The position numbers and the translations under genes are program-made. This document shows positions 35,973-44,736 of a DNA stretch of 64,000 nucleotides, piece by piece. This DNA comes from CAZOLI01 sp964580675 (lineage in GTDB: Bacteria; Planctomycetota; MHYJ01; CAYXQY01). The notes beneath the pieces are model-generated. The model was given only the letters and a program-made list of their open reading frames with translations. It searched no databases and was not told the DNA's origin. The stretch lies in assembly GCA_964580675.1 (NCBI GenBank), contig CAZOLI010000002.1, forward strand, positions 62,001 to 126,000, given 5' to 3'. How positions within the stretch are numbered: position 1 is the first letter of the stretch; every line of letters begins with the position of its first letter.

Positions 35973-37341
35973 CGTAAAGGTACAACCGGAAGAAGCACAC
36001 CTGCTGCTGATTGAGGACGACGAGATGTTTCGGGAGGACCTCACCCAGCAGCTTCGGGAGTCCGGATACCGGGTCCGTACGGCGGAAAACGGAGAACTGG
36101 GCATTGAAGCCATTCGGGAGGAAACCCCCGACCTTGTGTTGAGCGACTTAAAAATGCCAAAAACATCGGGAATGGACGTGCTGGACTGGATACAGGAGCA
36201 ACAGTTGAATATTCCGCTCATTTTAATTACCGCGTACGGAAAACGTGAAAATGCCCTCGAGGCGGTTCAGAAAGGTGCTTTTGGGTACATACAGAAGCCG
36301 TTCAAGATTATGGAACTGGAGTTCAAGATTCAGAAGGCCCTGACACACCACTTTCTGGCCCGAAAGAACGAAATAATGGAGCGAACCCGTCCGTCGGAGG
36401 ACCATAAAATTGTCTGGGGAGAGAGTGATGTGATGCAGGAACTTCGGGAAAAGGTGCAGAAAGTAGCGGCATCTGAATCAACGGTGCTTGTCCGGGGAGA
36501 AAGTGGGACGGGAAAGGAATTGGTCGCCCGGGAACTCCACCGGCAGAGCCAGAGAAGCAAACATCCTTTTATTGCCGTGAACTGCGCCGCCCTTTCGGCA
36601 GGTCTTCTGGAAAGTGAATTGTTCGGCCATGAAAAGGGGGCGTTTACGGGAGCGGATCGGGAACGAACCGGCCGTTTTGAGCTGGCGGATCACGGCTCGA
36701 TACTTCTGGATGAAATCAGTGAAATTGATGTGGATCTACAGGCAAAAATACTCCGGGTCCTGGAGGAAAAGAGTTTTGAACGTGTCGGGTCAAGCCAGAC
36801 ACGAACAGTGGATGTTCGTGTGATTGCTACCTCAAACCGGAACCTTGAAGAGGAGGTGAAGAACGAAAATTTCCGAAAAGACCTCTTTTATCGATTAAAT
36901 GTTGTTCCGGTTGAAGTGCCACCTCTGCGGGAACGGAAGGAGGACATCCCCGTTCTGGCCGAACATTTTCAGAAGGTGTTCAGTCGTCGGCGTGGTGTGG
37001 AACCGGATGCGATATCGGACGATACGATTGACCTTCTGCAATCCTATAACTGGCCCGGTAACGTCAGGGAGCTAAAAAACATCGTCGAGCGCTGTCTGGT
37101 ACTTAATGGAAACGGGCGCCTTGAGTTTGATCGAATTGAGAACTGGCTCGCCGGCCAGGATCTCGAGGGCCGTTCCGAACCCTCCCGGCTTGCGGGCGTG
37201 GAGCTTAAGGAGCTGGAGAAAAAAGCGGTTGTGGCAACTCTTGAAAAAAATGATGGGCACCGAAAAAACACCGCGGAAGAGCTTGGTATTTCGGTTCGAA
37301 CCCTGCGCAACCGAATTAATGATTGGGATCTGGAGATATGA
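35965..37341 (+). CDS. Sigma-54-dependent response regulator, FlrC/FleR-like
   Basis: Starting at GTG 35965 (8-base overlap with the kinase, upstream GGGGAAGAG) it is 458 residues. The receiver has LLLIEDDEMF, LSDLKMPKTSG (phospho-aspartate) and YIQKPF. The AAA+ domain carries GESGTGKE, ESELFGHEKGAFTGA and SILLDEISEI, the GAFTGA loop that contacts sigma-54. The C-terminal Fis-type helix-turn-helix is NTAEELGISVRTLRNRINDW. It is directly upstream of a sigma-54 promoter, so the flagellar genes are likely its targets. Confidence 0.93.
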   Translation: MDDVKVQPEEAHLLLIEDDEMFREDLTQQLRESGYRVRTAENGELGIEAIREETPDLVLSDLKMPKTSGMDVLDWIQEQQLNIPLILITAYGKRENALEAVQKGAFGYIQKPFKIMELEFKIQKALTHHFLARKNEIMERTRPSEDHKIVWGESDVMQELREKVQKVAASESTVLVRGESGTGKELVARELHRQSQRSKHPFIAVNCAALSAGLLESELFGHEKGAFTGADRERTGRFELADHGSILLDEISEIDVDLQAKILRVLEEKSFERVGSSQTRTVDVRVIATSNRNLEEEVKNENFRKDLFYRLNVVPVEVPPLRERKEDIPVLAEHFQKVFSRRRGVEPDAISDDTIDLLQSYNWPGNVRELKNIVERCLVLNGNGRLEFDRIENWLAGQDLEGRSEPSRLAGVELKELEKKAVVATLEKNDGHRKNTAEELGISVRTLRNRINDWDLEI

Positions 37342-37519
37342 ACACCTTCATCCGTCCGGGAAATCCGGAAGCAAGATCCGAAAAACTTTCCGTGTCACCG
37401 GAAAATAATACGAATGACCGCTCCGCTGGTATTTCTGTATACGCTATATATCATGTAATAAATGAGTATATAGAAAACTCTTCGGTGCCCGGTCCGGGTT
37501 CTTCGGGAAGGAGGAGAGG

Positions 37520-37536
37520 TGGCATACTGTTTGCAA
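37520..37536 (+). promoter_or_regulatory. Sigma-54 promoter of the flagellar operon
   Basis: TGGCATACTGTTTGCAA matches the consensus closely, with GG and GC separated by exactly 10 bases. It lies 52 bases before the flgB start, and directly after the gene for a GAFTGA activator. An AT-rich stretch lies upstream, as expected for enhancer looping. Confidence 0.85.
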
Positions 37537-37587
37537 TTAAATCAGTGGAATCACCGTTTTCTTGAGGTGAAATACGAAAATAAACAG

Positions 37588-38028
37588 ATGATCGGCAATA
37601 TGTTTGACAAAGGACCGATCGGGGGGCTTGAACAGGCCGCCCAGTTTGCCCGGAAACGGCAGGAGGTGATTTCCCAGAACATTGCCAACGTGGAGACACC
37701 GGACTATCGGACAAAAGAGCTGCCCGTCACCGAATTTGAGGACGCCCTTAATGATGCGTTTCAGCGTATGGAGGACCGGAACGTTCGTGTGTTCAAGATG
37801 GATGAGTCTGATGATGTTGTTCGGAATTCGAGCAGTTCCCTGATAACGCCCCGTGAAGCGAGGGGGGAGCAGGCGGGCATTTTGAGACACGACCGGAACA
37901 ACGTCAGTATTGATCGCGAAATGTCCAAGCTTTCACAGAATCGGATGTTCCACGAGAACACCATGAATTTTCTTCGTCACAAATTTGACCTCATTGAACA
38001 GGCCATTACGGAACAGGCCGGGGGTTAA
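37588..38028 (+). CDS. flgB: Flagellar basal-body rod protein FlgB
   Basis: FlgB is a proximal rod subunit. The 146-residue product reads QEVISQNIANVETPDYRTKE near the N-terminus, then LSQNRMFHENTMNFLRHKF at the C-terminal coil, both FlgB hallmarks. ATG 37588 is chosen because the sigma-54 promoter covers the only upstream start (37519). An ATG at 37600 is also possible. First structural gene of the flagellar locus, followed by flgC after 6 bases. Confidence 0.92.
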   Translation: MIGNMFDKGPIGGLEQAAQFARKRQEVISQNIANVETPDYRTKELPVTEFEDALNDAFQRMEDRNVRVFKMDESDDVVRNSSSSLITPREARGEQAGILRHDRNNVSIDREMSKLSQNRMFHENTMNFLRHKFDLIEQAITEQAGG

Positions 38029-38034
38029 TAACTG

Positions 38035-38448
38035 ATGGCTGATGTATTTGACATATCCACGTCGGGAATGCTGGCACAGCGGACCCGTCTGAATGTCATA
38101 TCCAATAATCTCGCAAACGTGGAAACGGCCCACAACGTGGACGGGGAACGGGTACCGTACCGGCGAAAGGAGGTGCGGTTCGCACCGAAGCTTGAGTCGG
38201 AAATGGGATCGTCCGAGCCGGCCGGCGTGGAGGTTCGGGATATTCAGGGGGATCCATCCCCGTTTCGGCAGGAGTACAAACCCGGTCATCCGGCCGCAAA
38301 CAAAGATGGGTACGTAAAGATGCCAAATGTGCATCCGGTTGTTGAGATGACGGACATGATGATGGCGTCCAGGGCCTATGAGGCAAATGCGACGGCGTTT
38401 CAAACGGCCGAATCGATGCACTCAACGTCCCTGCGAATTCTTGCATAG
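38035..38448 (+). CDS. flgC: Flagellar basal-body rod protein FlgC
   Basis: The 137-residue rod protein shows the family N-terminus (FDISTSGMLAQRTRLNVISN and NLANVET) and the conserved YVKMPNVHPVVEMTDMM plus ASRAYEANATAFQTAESM C-terminal helix. Length is typical. It lies in the expected place between flgB and the fliE region. A 76-base gap follows. Confidence 0.95.
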   Translation: MADVFDISTSGMLAQRTRLNVISNNLANVETAHNVDGERVPYRRKEVRFAPKLESEMGSSEPAGVEVRDIQGDPSPFRQEYKPGHPAANKDGYVKMPNVHPVVEMTDMMMASRAYEANATAFQTAESMHSTSLRILA

Positions 38449-38524
38449 CTCTTTTGAAGTGTTACTGTACAATTGTGGCAACGGAAAGTGGATAAGGATA
38501 TGAATTGTTTCTCGGATCCAAGCG

Positions 38525-38857
38525 ATGTCTGAAACGATACAGCCTTCGAATTCACCCGGAAAACCGGGACCGATCAAGCCAGAACGGAGCGGGGATGGTG
38601 GAGGAGATGGTGACGGGAAGAAACTTTCGTTTAAGGATTTGCTAAACAAAGCCCGGAAGGCATTTAACCAGGGGGAGAAGACAAGCGAGGTACTGGAGAG
38701 CGTCAGTGCGACGGATCGCGCGGAGCTGGAAAAGGCCCTGTCGCAAAATCAGCAGCTGGAAAATCTGTTTGAGGAACTTTTCGAAATGATTGAGCAGATG
38801 AAGGAACGAAAGTCCGACTTTGACGAAACGTCGTTTATGGAGGGCGAAGCCGAATGA
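38525..38857 (+). CDS. Small unassigned protein between flgC and fliE
   Basis: The 110-residue product matches no family I know. Its first 33 residues are proline/glycine-rich (PSNSPGKPGPIKPERSGDGG), the middle has KKLSFKDLLNKARKAFNQGE, and the C-terminal half is predicted helical and acidic (ENLFEELFEMIEQMKERKS). It overlaps fliE by 4 bases, so it is translationally coupled. flgC and fliE are usually adjacent, so it is an insertion in an otherwise conserved order. Confidence 0.6.
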   Translation: MSETIQPSNSPGKPGPIKPERSGDGGGDGDGKKLSFKDLLNKARKAFNQGEKTSEVLESVSATDRAELEKALSQNQQLENLFEELFEMIEQMKERKSDFDETSFMEGEAE

Positions 38858-39150
38858 TTGATCCTGTGCAGGGGGCCGGAGCGTTTGGATCCATGATGCC
38901 GGATTCGGTTGAGGAAGGGGGAGAATCCGGTAAGTCCTTCGCGGACCTCGTCAAAAACGAAATTGAAGGAGTTAACAGGGCACAGATTGAATCCGAAAAA
39001 TTGATGGAAAAATTCGTCTCCGGTGAGGACGTCAGTCCGGAGAAAGTCATGACAAGTCTTCGAAAGTCCGAAATGATGTTTCAGTTTCTCGTCGAAATAC
39101 GAAACAAACTAACGGAGTCCTTCGATGAACTGATGCGGATTCAGATTTAA
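38854..39150 (+). CDS. fliE: Flagellar hook-basal body protein FliE
   Basis: The 98-residue protein joins MS-ring and rod. Its C-terminal half has the family pattern KSFADLVKNEIEGVNRAQIE and MTSLRKSEMMFQFLVEIRNK ending YDELMRIQI-like FDELMRIQI. Length and position before fliF fit. Confidence 0.93.
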   Translation: MIDPVQGAGAFGSMMPDSVEEGGESGKSFADLVKNEIEGVNRAQIESEKLMEKFVSGEDVSPEKVMTSLRKSEMMFQFLVEIRNKLTESFDELMRIQI

Positions 39151-39237
39151 TTTGTCGGCACCGGGAGGATACCGTCCCGGACGCCCTGAATTCGCGTTGT
39201 ACATTTGAGATAAGTTACGTTTTGCAGGAGGGGGAAC

Positions 39238-40887
39238 ATGGAACAACTGCGATCAATTTGGGAGCGGATCCAGGATTTTCTGGATCAGCTGTCGAGTTCT
39301 CAAAAGTGGAGTATAAGTCTTGTGACCATAGCGACCGTGATTGCAATCGGCACCCTGTTACGGATACAGATGAAGTCCAATCTGGTTCCCCTCGGGGTGG
39401 AGATGTCCGCGTCCCAGCAGTCGGAGGTCGTGGATCATCTTGAGCAAAACAGCGTTCCTCATGAAATACGGGACGGGAATATATATGTGCCGCGGGAACG
39501 TGCGGACAAATTAATGTTTGACCTGGCCGGAAAGGGATTGATTAAATCCGACGAAGAACTAACCAAGTGGTTGTTCCAGGAGGATTTTGACACCCGTCAC
39601 AAACGGGAGATGAAATGGAACGTGACCAAGGAACGGCGTCTGGCAAATATGATTGCCAAGACCGGTCCCGTACAGAGCGCGGATGTTCGCATAACACCCG
39701 GTGAGCAACACGAGATTCTAAAAGAAGGTGAGCCGGCAAAGGCGTCCGTTCGGGTAAAACTCATCGGCAAACAGAGATTGGGAGAAAACGAGGTTCAGTC
39801 CATCGCCCGGGTCGTGTCCGGTGCCGTTGAGAAACTCTCCCCCTCCGACGTGTCCATCATCGACAACAACATGAATCATTACCGGGTGCCGGACAGGGAT
39901 GATCAGGCGTATCTCAGTGCCGATTTGCAGGAACAGAAAAAGGAAACGGAAAAGGAGCTAAAGGAAAAGGTTCTTCGGGGCGTGTTGCCCTGGACAAACC
40001 GGGCAAGCGTAGCCGTAAACGTTCACCTGAATCGTAAGGACGTGAAAAGGGATACGCTCACGCAGGAGGGAGATCCAAAGCTCAAGGAGTCAAGGTCAGT
40101 AAAGGAGACGACAACCCGATCGGAAACACCGGGCACAAAAGAAAACACGGAGCCCGATCCCGGTCTACAGGAAGACGGCACCATTCCCGGGGGACGGTCT
40201 TCCCCGACCGCGGGCGGCCGGACGGAGCGAATGGAGGAAACAAAAACCGAAAGCGGGAAGTTTATATCGAGTCGAACGAAAGAACAGATCAAGAAACCAC
40301 CCGGTGATATTCAACTGGTTCGTGCGTCGGTTGTGATTCCCGAAAAGGATCTGTACCGCCAGGTGCTCGGTCGGTCCCCTGAGGAAGCGGATCGGGAAAG
40401 CGAAGAAGTGCAGGAGAAGTTACGAAACAAACTTCAGGAATATCGGAAGAACATTCGGACGCTCCTGGAGACGCCGGCGAAAAATCAGGAGGGGAATCCG
40501 GTCACGGAAGTGGAAATATCAACGGCGTCGTTCGCTCCACCGGAACCCCCCGAAAAACCACCGATTTCGGATCGGTTTCTGACGTTTCTCCAGGAAAACC
40601 TGAACACCATTATACTATCCGTTTTTATCCTGGTCGGTCTGGTGGTTATTTACAGAATTATCCGGTCGACGTATGCAACGGATATTGAGGAGGAACTGGA
40701 CCGCCTTCGATCCGAACTGCAGGAAGAGGAGGAAAAGGAGACGTCGGATCTCGAAGGGGTTCCGACGGAGGCCCGTCGTTCGTCCATCGAAGAGATGCGC
40801 CGGCGTATTGAACAGGCTGTTGAGGAGGATCCCCCTGTGGCGGCCGGTATGCTCCGTCGATGGCTCGAAGAAAATCAGAGTTCATAG
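39238..40887 (+). CDS. fliF: Flagellar MS-ring protein FliF
   Basis: The 549-residue membrane protein has an N-terminal segment (ISLVTIATVIAIGTLL) and a C-terminal one (TIILSVFILVGLVVIYRII), between which lie the YscJ-type ring domains: PLGVEMSASQQSEVVDHLEQ, LIKSDEELTKWLFQEDF, MNWNVTKE-like MKWNVTKERRLANMI, ARVVSGAVEKLSPSDVSIID. The middle is a disordered, charged loop at about 280-350. The C-terminal tail (RRIEQAVEEDPPVAAGMLRR) is the FliG-binding region. AGGAGGGGG precedes the ATG. Confidence 0.95.
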   Translation: MEQLRSIWERIQDFLDQLSSSQKWSISLVTIATVIAIGTLLRIQMKSNLVPLGVEMSASQQSEVVDHLEQNSVPHEIRDGNIYVPRERADKLMFDLAGKGLIKSDEELTKWLFQEDFDTRHKREMKWNVTKERRLANMIAKTGPVQSADVRITPGEQHEILKEGEPAKASVRVKLIGKQRLGENEVQSIARVVSGAVEKLSPSDVSIIDNNMNHYRVPDRDDQAYLSADLQEQKKETEKELKEKVLRGVLPWTNRASVAVNVHLNRKDVKRDTLTQEGDPKLKESRSVKETTTRSETPGTKENTEPDPGLQEDGTIPGGRSSPTAGGRTERMEETKTESGKFISSRTKEQIKKPPGDIQLVRASVVIPEKDLYRQVLGRSPEEADRESEEVQEKLRNKLQEYRKNIRTLLETPAKNQEGNPVTEVEISTASFAPPEPPEKPPISDRFLTFLQENLNTIILSVFILVGLVVIYRIIRSTYATDIEEELDRLRSELQEEEEKETSDLEGVPTEARRSSIEEMRRRIEQAVEEDPPVAAGMLRRWLEENQSS

Positions 40888-40907
40888 TGAATTGGGCTGG
40901 TTAACGC

Positions 40908-41975
40908 ATGGTTCCTGAGGAATCAACAAATCCGGAAGCCCCGATCACCTCGGAGACCGAGGGGGAGGTAACCTCGGATATTCCGGGTCCCCGGAAAGCG
41001 GCCATCCTCCTCGTTTCCCTGTCCCAGAATCAGGCGGCCGAAATCCTTGAGGATCTCAACCGGGAACAGGTTGAGGAGATAAGCATGGAGATCGCGCAGC
41101 TGAAGGACGTGAGTCCCGAAGAACGAAATGCTGTGATTGAGGAATTTTACCATGTTGTCATGGCGCAGCAGTACGTGGAGGAGGGAGGAATTGACTACGC
41201 ACGTTCGCTACTCCGGGATGCCCTTGGTTCCGAGGAGGCCAATCAGATTATCGACGCCATTTCTCAGACCCTCGAATCGAGCCCGTTTTCCTTCCTGCAG
41301 CAGGCCGAGACGGAGAATCTCCTTGCCTTTCTGCAGGATGAGCACCCTCAGACCATCGCACTGCTCCTTGCGTATATGAGCAGGTCGCAGGCCGCCGAAG
41401 TGCTTGCCGGGTTGCCGGCGGACAAGCAACTGGATTGCATCAAGCGACTCGCCAACATGGAGCACACCAGTCCGGAAATTATCGATCGCGTTGAGAACGC
41501 CCTCGAACGCCGACTTTCGGACGTGGTTGGTGAAGAACTCCGTCGATCGGGCGGTGCGGAAACCGTCGCGGAAATTCTGAATCTTACCGACCGTTCCACG
41601 GAACGGAGCATCCTCGAGTCGATCGAGGAGGAAGACCCGGAACTGGTGGAGGAAATTCGAAACATGATGTTTGTGTTTGAGGACATCATACTCGTCAATG
41701 ATCGGGGTGTTCAGGAGGCATTGAAGGAAATTGACACCGATGAACTTGCACTGGCACTCCGGACGGCTTCGGACGAACTAAAAGAGAAATTTTTCGACAA
41801 TCTCTCCAGCAGAGCGGTCGAGGTGACCAGGGAAGAGATGGAGTACATGGGGCCTGTTCGTCTTTCCGACGTGGAGGCCGCCCAGCAGCGAATCGTCGAC
41901 ATAATCAGGCGGCTCGAGGAGGAAGGCAAGGCCGTTATCGAAGGCCGTGGCGGCGAAGAAGAGTTGATTGTGTAA
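40908..41975 (+). CDS. fliG: Flagellar motor switch protein FliG
   Basis: The 355-residue C-ring protein carries the FliG N-terminal domain (GPRKAAILLVSLSQNQAAEI), the middle EHPQTIALLLAYMSRSQAAE with the EHPQ motif, and the C-terminal torque helix VRLSDVEAAQQRIVDIIRRL with charged residues. About 30 acidic residues precede the first domain. It follows fliF by 20 bases. Confidence 0.96.
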   Translation: MVPEESTNPEAPITSETEGEVTSDIPGPRKAAILLVSLSQNQAAEILEDLNREQVEEISMEIAQLKDVSPEERNAVIEEFYHVVMAQQYVEEGGIDYARSLLRDALGSEEANQIIDAISQTLESSPFSFLQQAETENLLAFLQDEHPQTIALLLAYMSRSQAAEVLAGLPADKQLDCIKRLANMEHTSPEIIDRVENALERRLSDVVGEELRRSGGAETVAEILNLTDRSTERSILESIEEEDPELVEEIRNMMFVFEDIILVNDRGVQEALKEIDTDELALALRTASDELKEKFFDNLSSRAVEVTREEMEYMGPVRLSDVEAAQQRIVDIIRRLEEEGKAVIEGRGGEEELIV

Positions 41976-41985
41976 CGGAGGAAAA

Positions 41986-42726
41986 ATGGCTTCGGAAAAG
42001 CAAGAAAACACGGAGGAAAGTCCCTTCACGAACTTCGTGGTGGAGGATGCCGAAGAGAAAGCGGATGAAATACTCCGGAAAGCACGAAGTGAAGCCGAGG
42101 AAATTCTGGAGAACACCCGCGATAAGGCGAAGGCCATTCGGGAGGAAGCGAAGAACGAGGGCTACGAAGAAGGCCACAGCAAAGGTTACGACGAAGGATA
42201 TGAGGAGGGGTACCGGGAAGGAAAGCAGGAAGGGGAACGGGACGTTCGTGAGGAGATCAAAACATCGACGGAATCACTGAAATCAACGTTAAAGAAGATA
42301 ACGGGGGAATTTGAATCCCGAGTGGAAGGCTTCGAACAGGCGGCACGCCGGGATTTGCTGGAACTTGCCCTGGAGGTTGCCGAAATCGTGACCAAAACAA
42401 GAGCGGAAAATAACCGGGACGTCCTCAAACAGAACCTGGAGAAAGCTCTTGATCTGGCTTCGATTTCGGAAAGCGTCACCATTTTTGTCCCTCGGGGATG
42501 CCGTGAGGAAATTGAGGAGTTTCTCCCCGACCTCAAAAGAACTTTTCAGGACCTTGATCACGTGGAAGTGGAGGAGGACGAAGATCTGGATCCGGGAGGG
42601 TGCCGGGTGGTGACGGAAAGTGGTCGTGTCGACGCCGACATCTCCACGCAGCTCGAAGAGATCAAAAAACAGCTTTTGAATGAACGTTGGGACGTACAGG
42701 AAGAAGAGGAAACTGGTGATGAATAA
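41986..42726 (+). CDS. fliH: Flagellar assembly protein FliH
   Basis: From ATG 41986 with GGAGGAAAA upstream this is 246 residues; a start 18 bases earlier is less likely. It has the glycine-repeat segment typical of FliH (YEEGHSKGYDEGYEEGYREG), then an LELALEVAEIVTKTRAENN helix and a C-terminal beta/alpha FliH domain (VTIFVPRGCREEIEEF, GGCRVVTESGRVDADISTQL). FliH regulates the FliI ATPase. It overlaps fliI by 8 bases. Confidence 0.9.
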   Translation: MASEKQENTEESPFTNFVVEDAEEKADEILRKARSEAEEILENTRDKAKAIREEAKNEGYEEGHSKGYDEGYEEGYREGKQEGERDVREEIKTSTESLKSTLKKITGEFESRVEGFEQAARRDLLELALEVAEIVTKTRAENNRDVLKQNLEKALDLASISESVTIFVPRGCREEIEEFLPDLKRTFQDLDHVEVEEDEDLDPGGCRVVTESGRVDADISTQLEEIKKQLLNERWDVQEEEETGDE

Positions 42727-44278
42727 CGAAAACACAAAAAAGCTTTTTCGGCGGGAACAGCGTCTGCTTAACGGCATGCGGCCCGAGAAAATTGAAGGGA
42801 GGGTCCGACGTATTGTGGGCCTTGTGATCGAAACGGAGGGCCTCTCGGTTCCCGTTGGAACGGTCTGTCGAATTCACGCGGATAACCGGACCGAGCCCCT
42901 TGAGGCGGAAGTGGTTGGGTTCCGGGAGGACACGGCACTTCTCATGCCGTTTAACGAACTGCAGGGCGTCCGGCGGAATGACCCCGTGGAAACGGTTCGT
43001 ACGGTTCAGACGGTGGGCGTCGGACCGGAATTGCTCGGTCGGGTGGTGGACGCGCGGGGACGCCCCATCGACGACGAAGGGCCCCTGATGCCGTCCTCGA
43101 GAAATCCCGTCTACAGGGATTCCCCTCATCCTCTTCAGCGACCGAGAATTGATGATCCACTTTCCACGGGGGTGAAGTCAATTGATGGATTGCACACGAT
43201 TGGCCGCGGTCAGCGAATTGGACTGTTCTCCGGTAGCGGGGTCGGGAAGAGCGTCCTGCTCGGCATGATTGCCCGATATACGGAAGCCGACGTGAACGTC
43301 ATTGCACTGGTTGGAGAACGGGGCCGGGAGGTTCGGGACTTCATTGAAAAGAATTTGTCGGAGGAAACGCTGGAGAAAACAGTTCTCGTTGTTTCCACCT
43401 CCGACGAGTCTCCTCTTAAGCGGGTCGAAGCCCCATTTACGGCCAGCGCCATAGCCGAATATTTCCGGGATCAGGGAAACGATGTGCTTCTCCTGATGGA
43501 TAGCCTGACAAGAATGTGTTACGCACAGCGGGAAATTGGTCTGTCTACGGGGGAACCACCGGCCACCAGAGGATATCCGCCGTCGGTTTTTGATCGGATG
43601 CCCAAGTTGCTTGAACGTGCCGGCACAAGTGAGAACGGTTCCATTACCGGTATTTACACCGTGCTCGTCGAAGCCGATGACATTGACGAGCCGGTGTCCG
43701 ACACGGCCCGGAGCATTCTTGATGGACACATCTGGCTTGAGCGGGAACTTGCGGAAAAAGGTCATTACCCCGCTGTGGATCCGGTCCAGAGCATATCTCG
43801 ACTGATGATTGACGTTGCCTCCGAGGAGCAGATCGAGGCCGCGCAGACGGTGAAACGGCTGATTTCCACGTATCGTGAGGCCGAGGATCTGATCAACATC
43901 GGGGCATACGTGGAAGGATCGAACCCGGAAATTGACGTCGCGGTTGAGTACATCGATCGGATCAATGAGTTTTTAACCCAGGAAATAGAGGAAGGTGTGC
44001 CCCTGGAGAACACGGTTGATCAGCTTGTGGAAATAGGTGGCCGGGCAAAGAAGGATCTGGAAAATCGATCGCGAGGAGCTGAAACCGCCGAAGCGGCGAA
44101 GGGAGGTCAGGATGCCGGTTCAGCCCGGAAAGAACAATCGGAGATGTCGGAATCGGAGCGGAGAGATCAAATGGAACAGGTAAACCGCGTACAGGAAGAA
44201 CGGGATTCGGGGGGGACCGACGCTCGGACGTCCTCGTCTTCGTCGCCTTCCGGATTGCAGGGAGGTAACGCGTCATGA
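42719..44278 (+). CDS. fliI: Flagellum-specific ATPase FliI with C-terminal extension
   Basis: FliI powers unfolding and export. From ATG 42719 (AGAGGA upstream) it has 519 residues. The Walker A motif is FSGSGVGKSVLLG, with GERGREVRDFIE, and VLLLMDSLTRMCYAQREIGL for Walker B. The catalytic domain ends near residue 443 (QLVEIGGRAKK). A further 75 residues are S/E/R-rich and low in complexity, unlike the usual 440-450 residue protein. Confidence 0.95.
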   Translation: MNNENTKKLFRREQRLLNGMRPEKIEGRVRRIVGLVIETEGLSVPVGTVCRIHADNRTEPLEAEVVGFREDTALLMPFNELQGVRRNDPVETVRTVQTVGVGPELLGRVVDARGRPIDDEGPLMPSSRNPVYRDSPHPLQRPRIDDPLSTGVKSIDGLHTIGRGQRIGLFSGSGVGKSVLLGMIARYTEADVNVIALVGERGREVRDFIEKNLSEETLEKTVLVVSTSDESPLKRVEAPFTASAIAEYFRDQGNDVLLLMDSLTRMCYAQREIGLSTGEPPATRGYPPSVFDRMPKLLERAGTSENGSITGIYTVLVEADDIDEPVSDTARSILDGHIWLERELAEKGHYPAVDPVQSISRLMIDVASEEQIEAAQTVKRLISTYREAEDLINIGAYVEGSNPEIDVAVEYIDRINEFLTQEIEEGVPLENTVDQLVEIGGRAKKDLENRSRGAETAEAAKGGQDAGSARKEQSEMSESERRDQMEQVNRVQEERDSGGTDARTSSSSSPSGLQGGNAS

Positions 44279-44736
44279 AAAGATTCTCGTTCCAGTTTGA
44301 AACCGTCCTCCAGGTCCGTGAGCAGGAAGAGCAGAAGAAGCAGTCCGAACTGGCCGAGCACGAAAGTGAATTGAAGGAACTTGAGGAACAGATTGAGGAC
44401 CTCCGGGGAGCGTACCGGAAGGCACAGGAGGAAATGAGAAAGCTCCAATCCGGATCGATTTCAGTAGAATATATTCGAATCGTGAAGAATCGGCTCAATG
44501 GACTGACGAATGAAATGTCCAAAAAAATGGAGTTGTACAAAGAAAAACGCAGGAAGGTGGAGGAAGTTCGTCGTGAACTCGTGGAGGCGTCGAGGAGAAA
44601 GCGCGCGATGGAAATTCTGAAAGAACAGGAATGGGAGGAATACCTGGAGGAGTATCGGAAGGAGGAGCAGAAGTTCCTCGACGACGTAAACAGTAGCAGA
44701 CAGGCAATAGAAAACGAGGAACCATTAAATCGATGA
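44275..44736 (+). CDS. fliJ: Flagellar export protein FliJ
   Basis: The 153-residue coiled-coil protein starts MKRFSFQFETVLQVREQEEQ, the signature of FliJ, and is helical throughout (LKELEEQIEDLRGAYRKAQE, KMELYKEKRRKVEEVRREL). It overlaps fliI and the next gene by 4 bases each, as expected of this order. Confidence 0.9.
   Translation: MKRFSFQFETVLQVREQEEQKKQSELAEHESELKELEEQIEDLRGAYRKAQEEMRKLQSGSISVEYIRIVKNRLNGLTNEMSKKMELYKEKRRKVEEVRRELVEASRRKRAMEILKEQEWEEYLEEYRKEEQKFLDDVNSSRQAIENEEPLNR

Noticed and set aside
37519..37587. Longer flgB reading frame from GTG 37519
   Set aside because: The start lies on top of the sigma-54 promoter and the extra residues do not fit the family.
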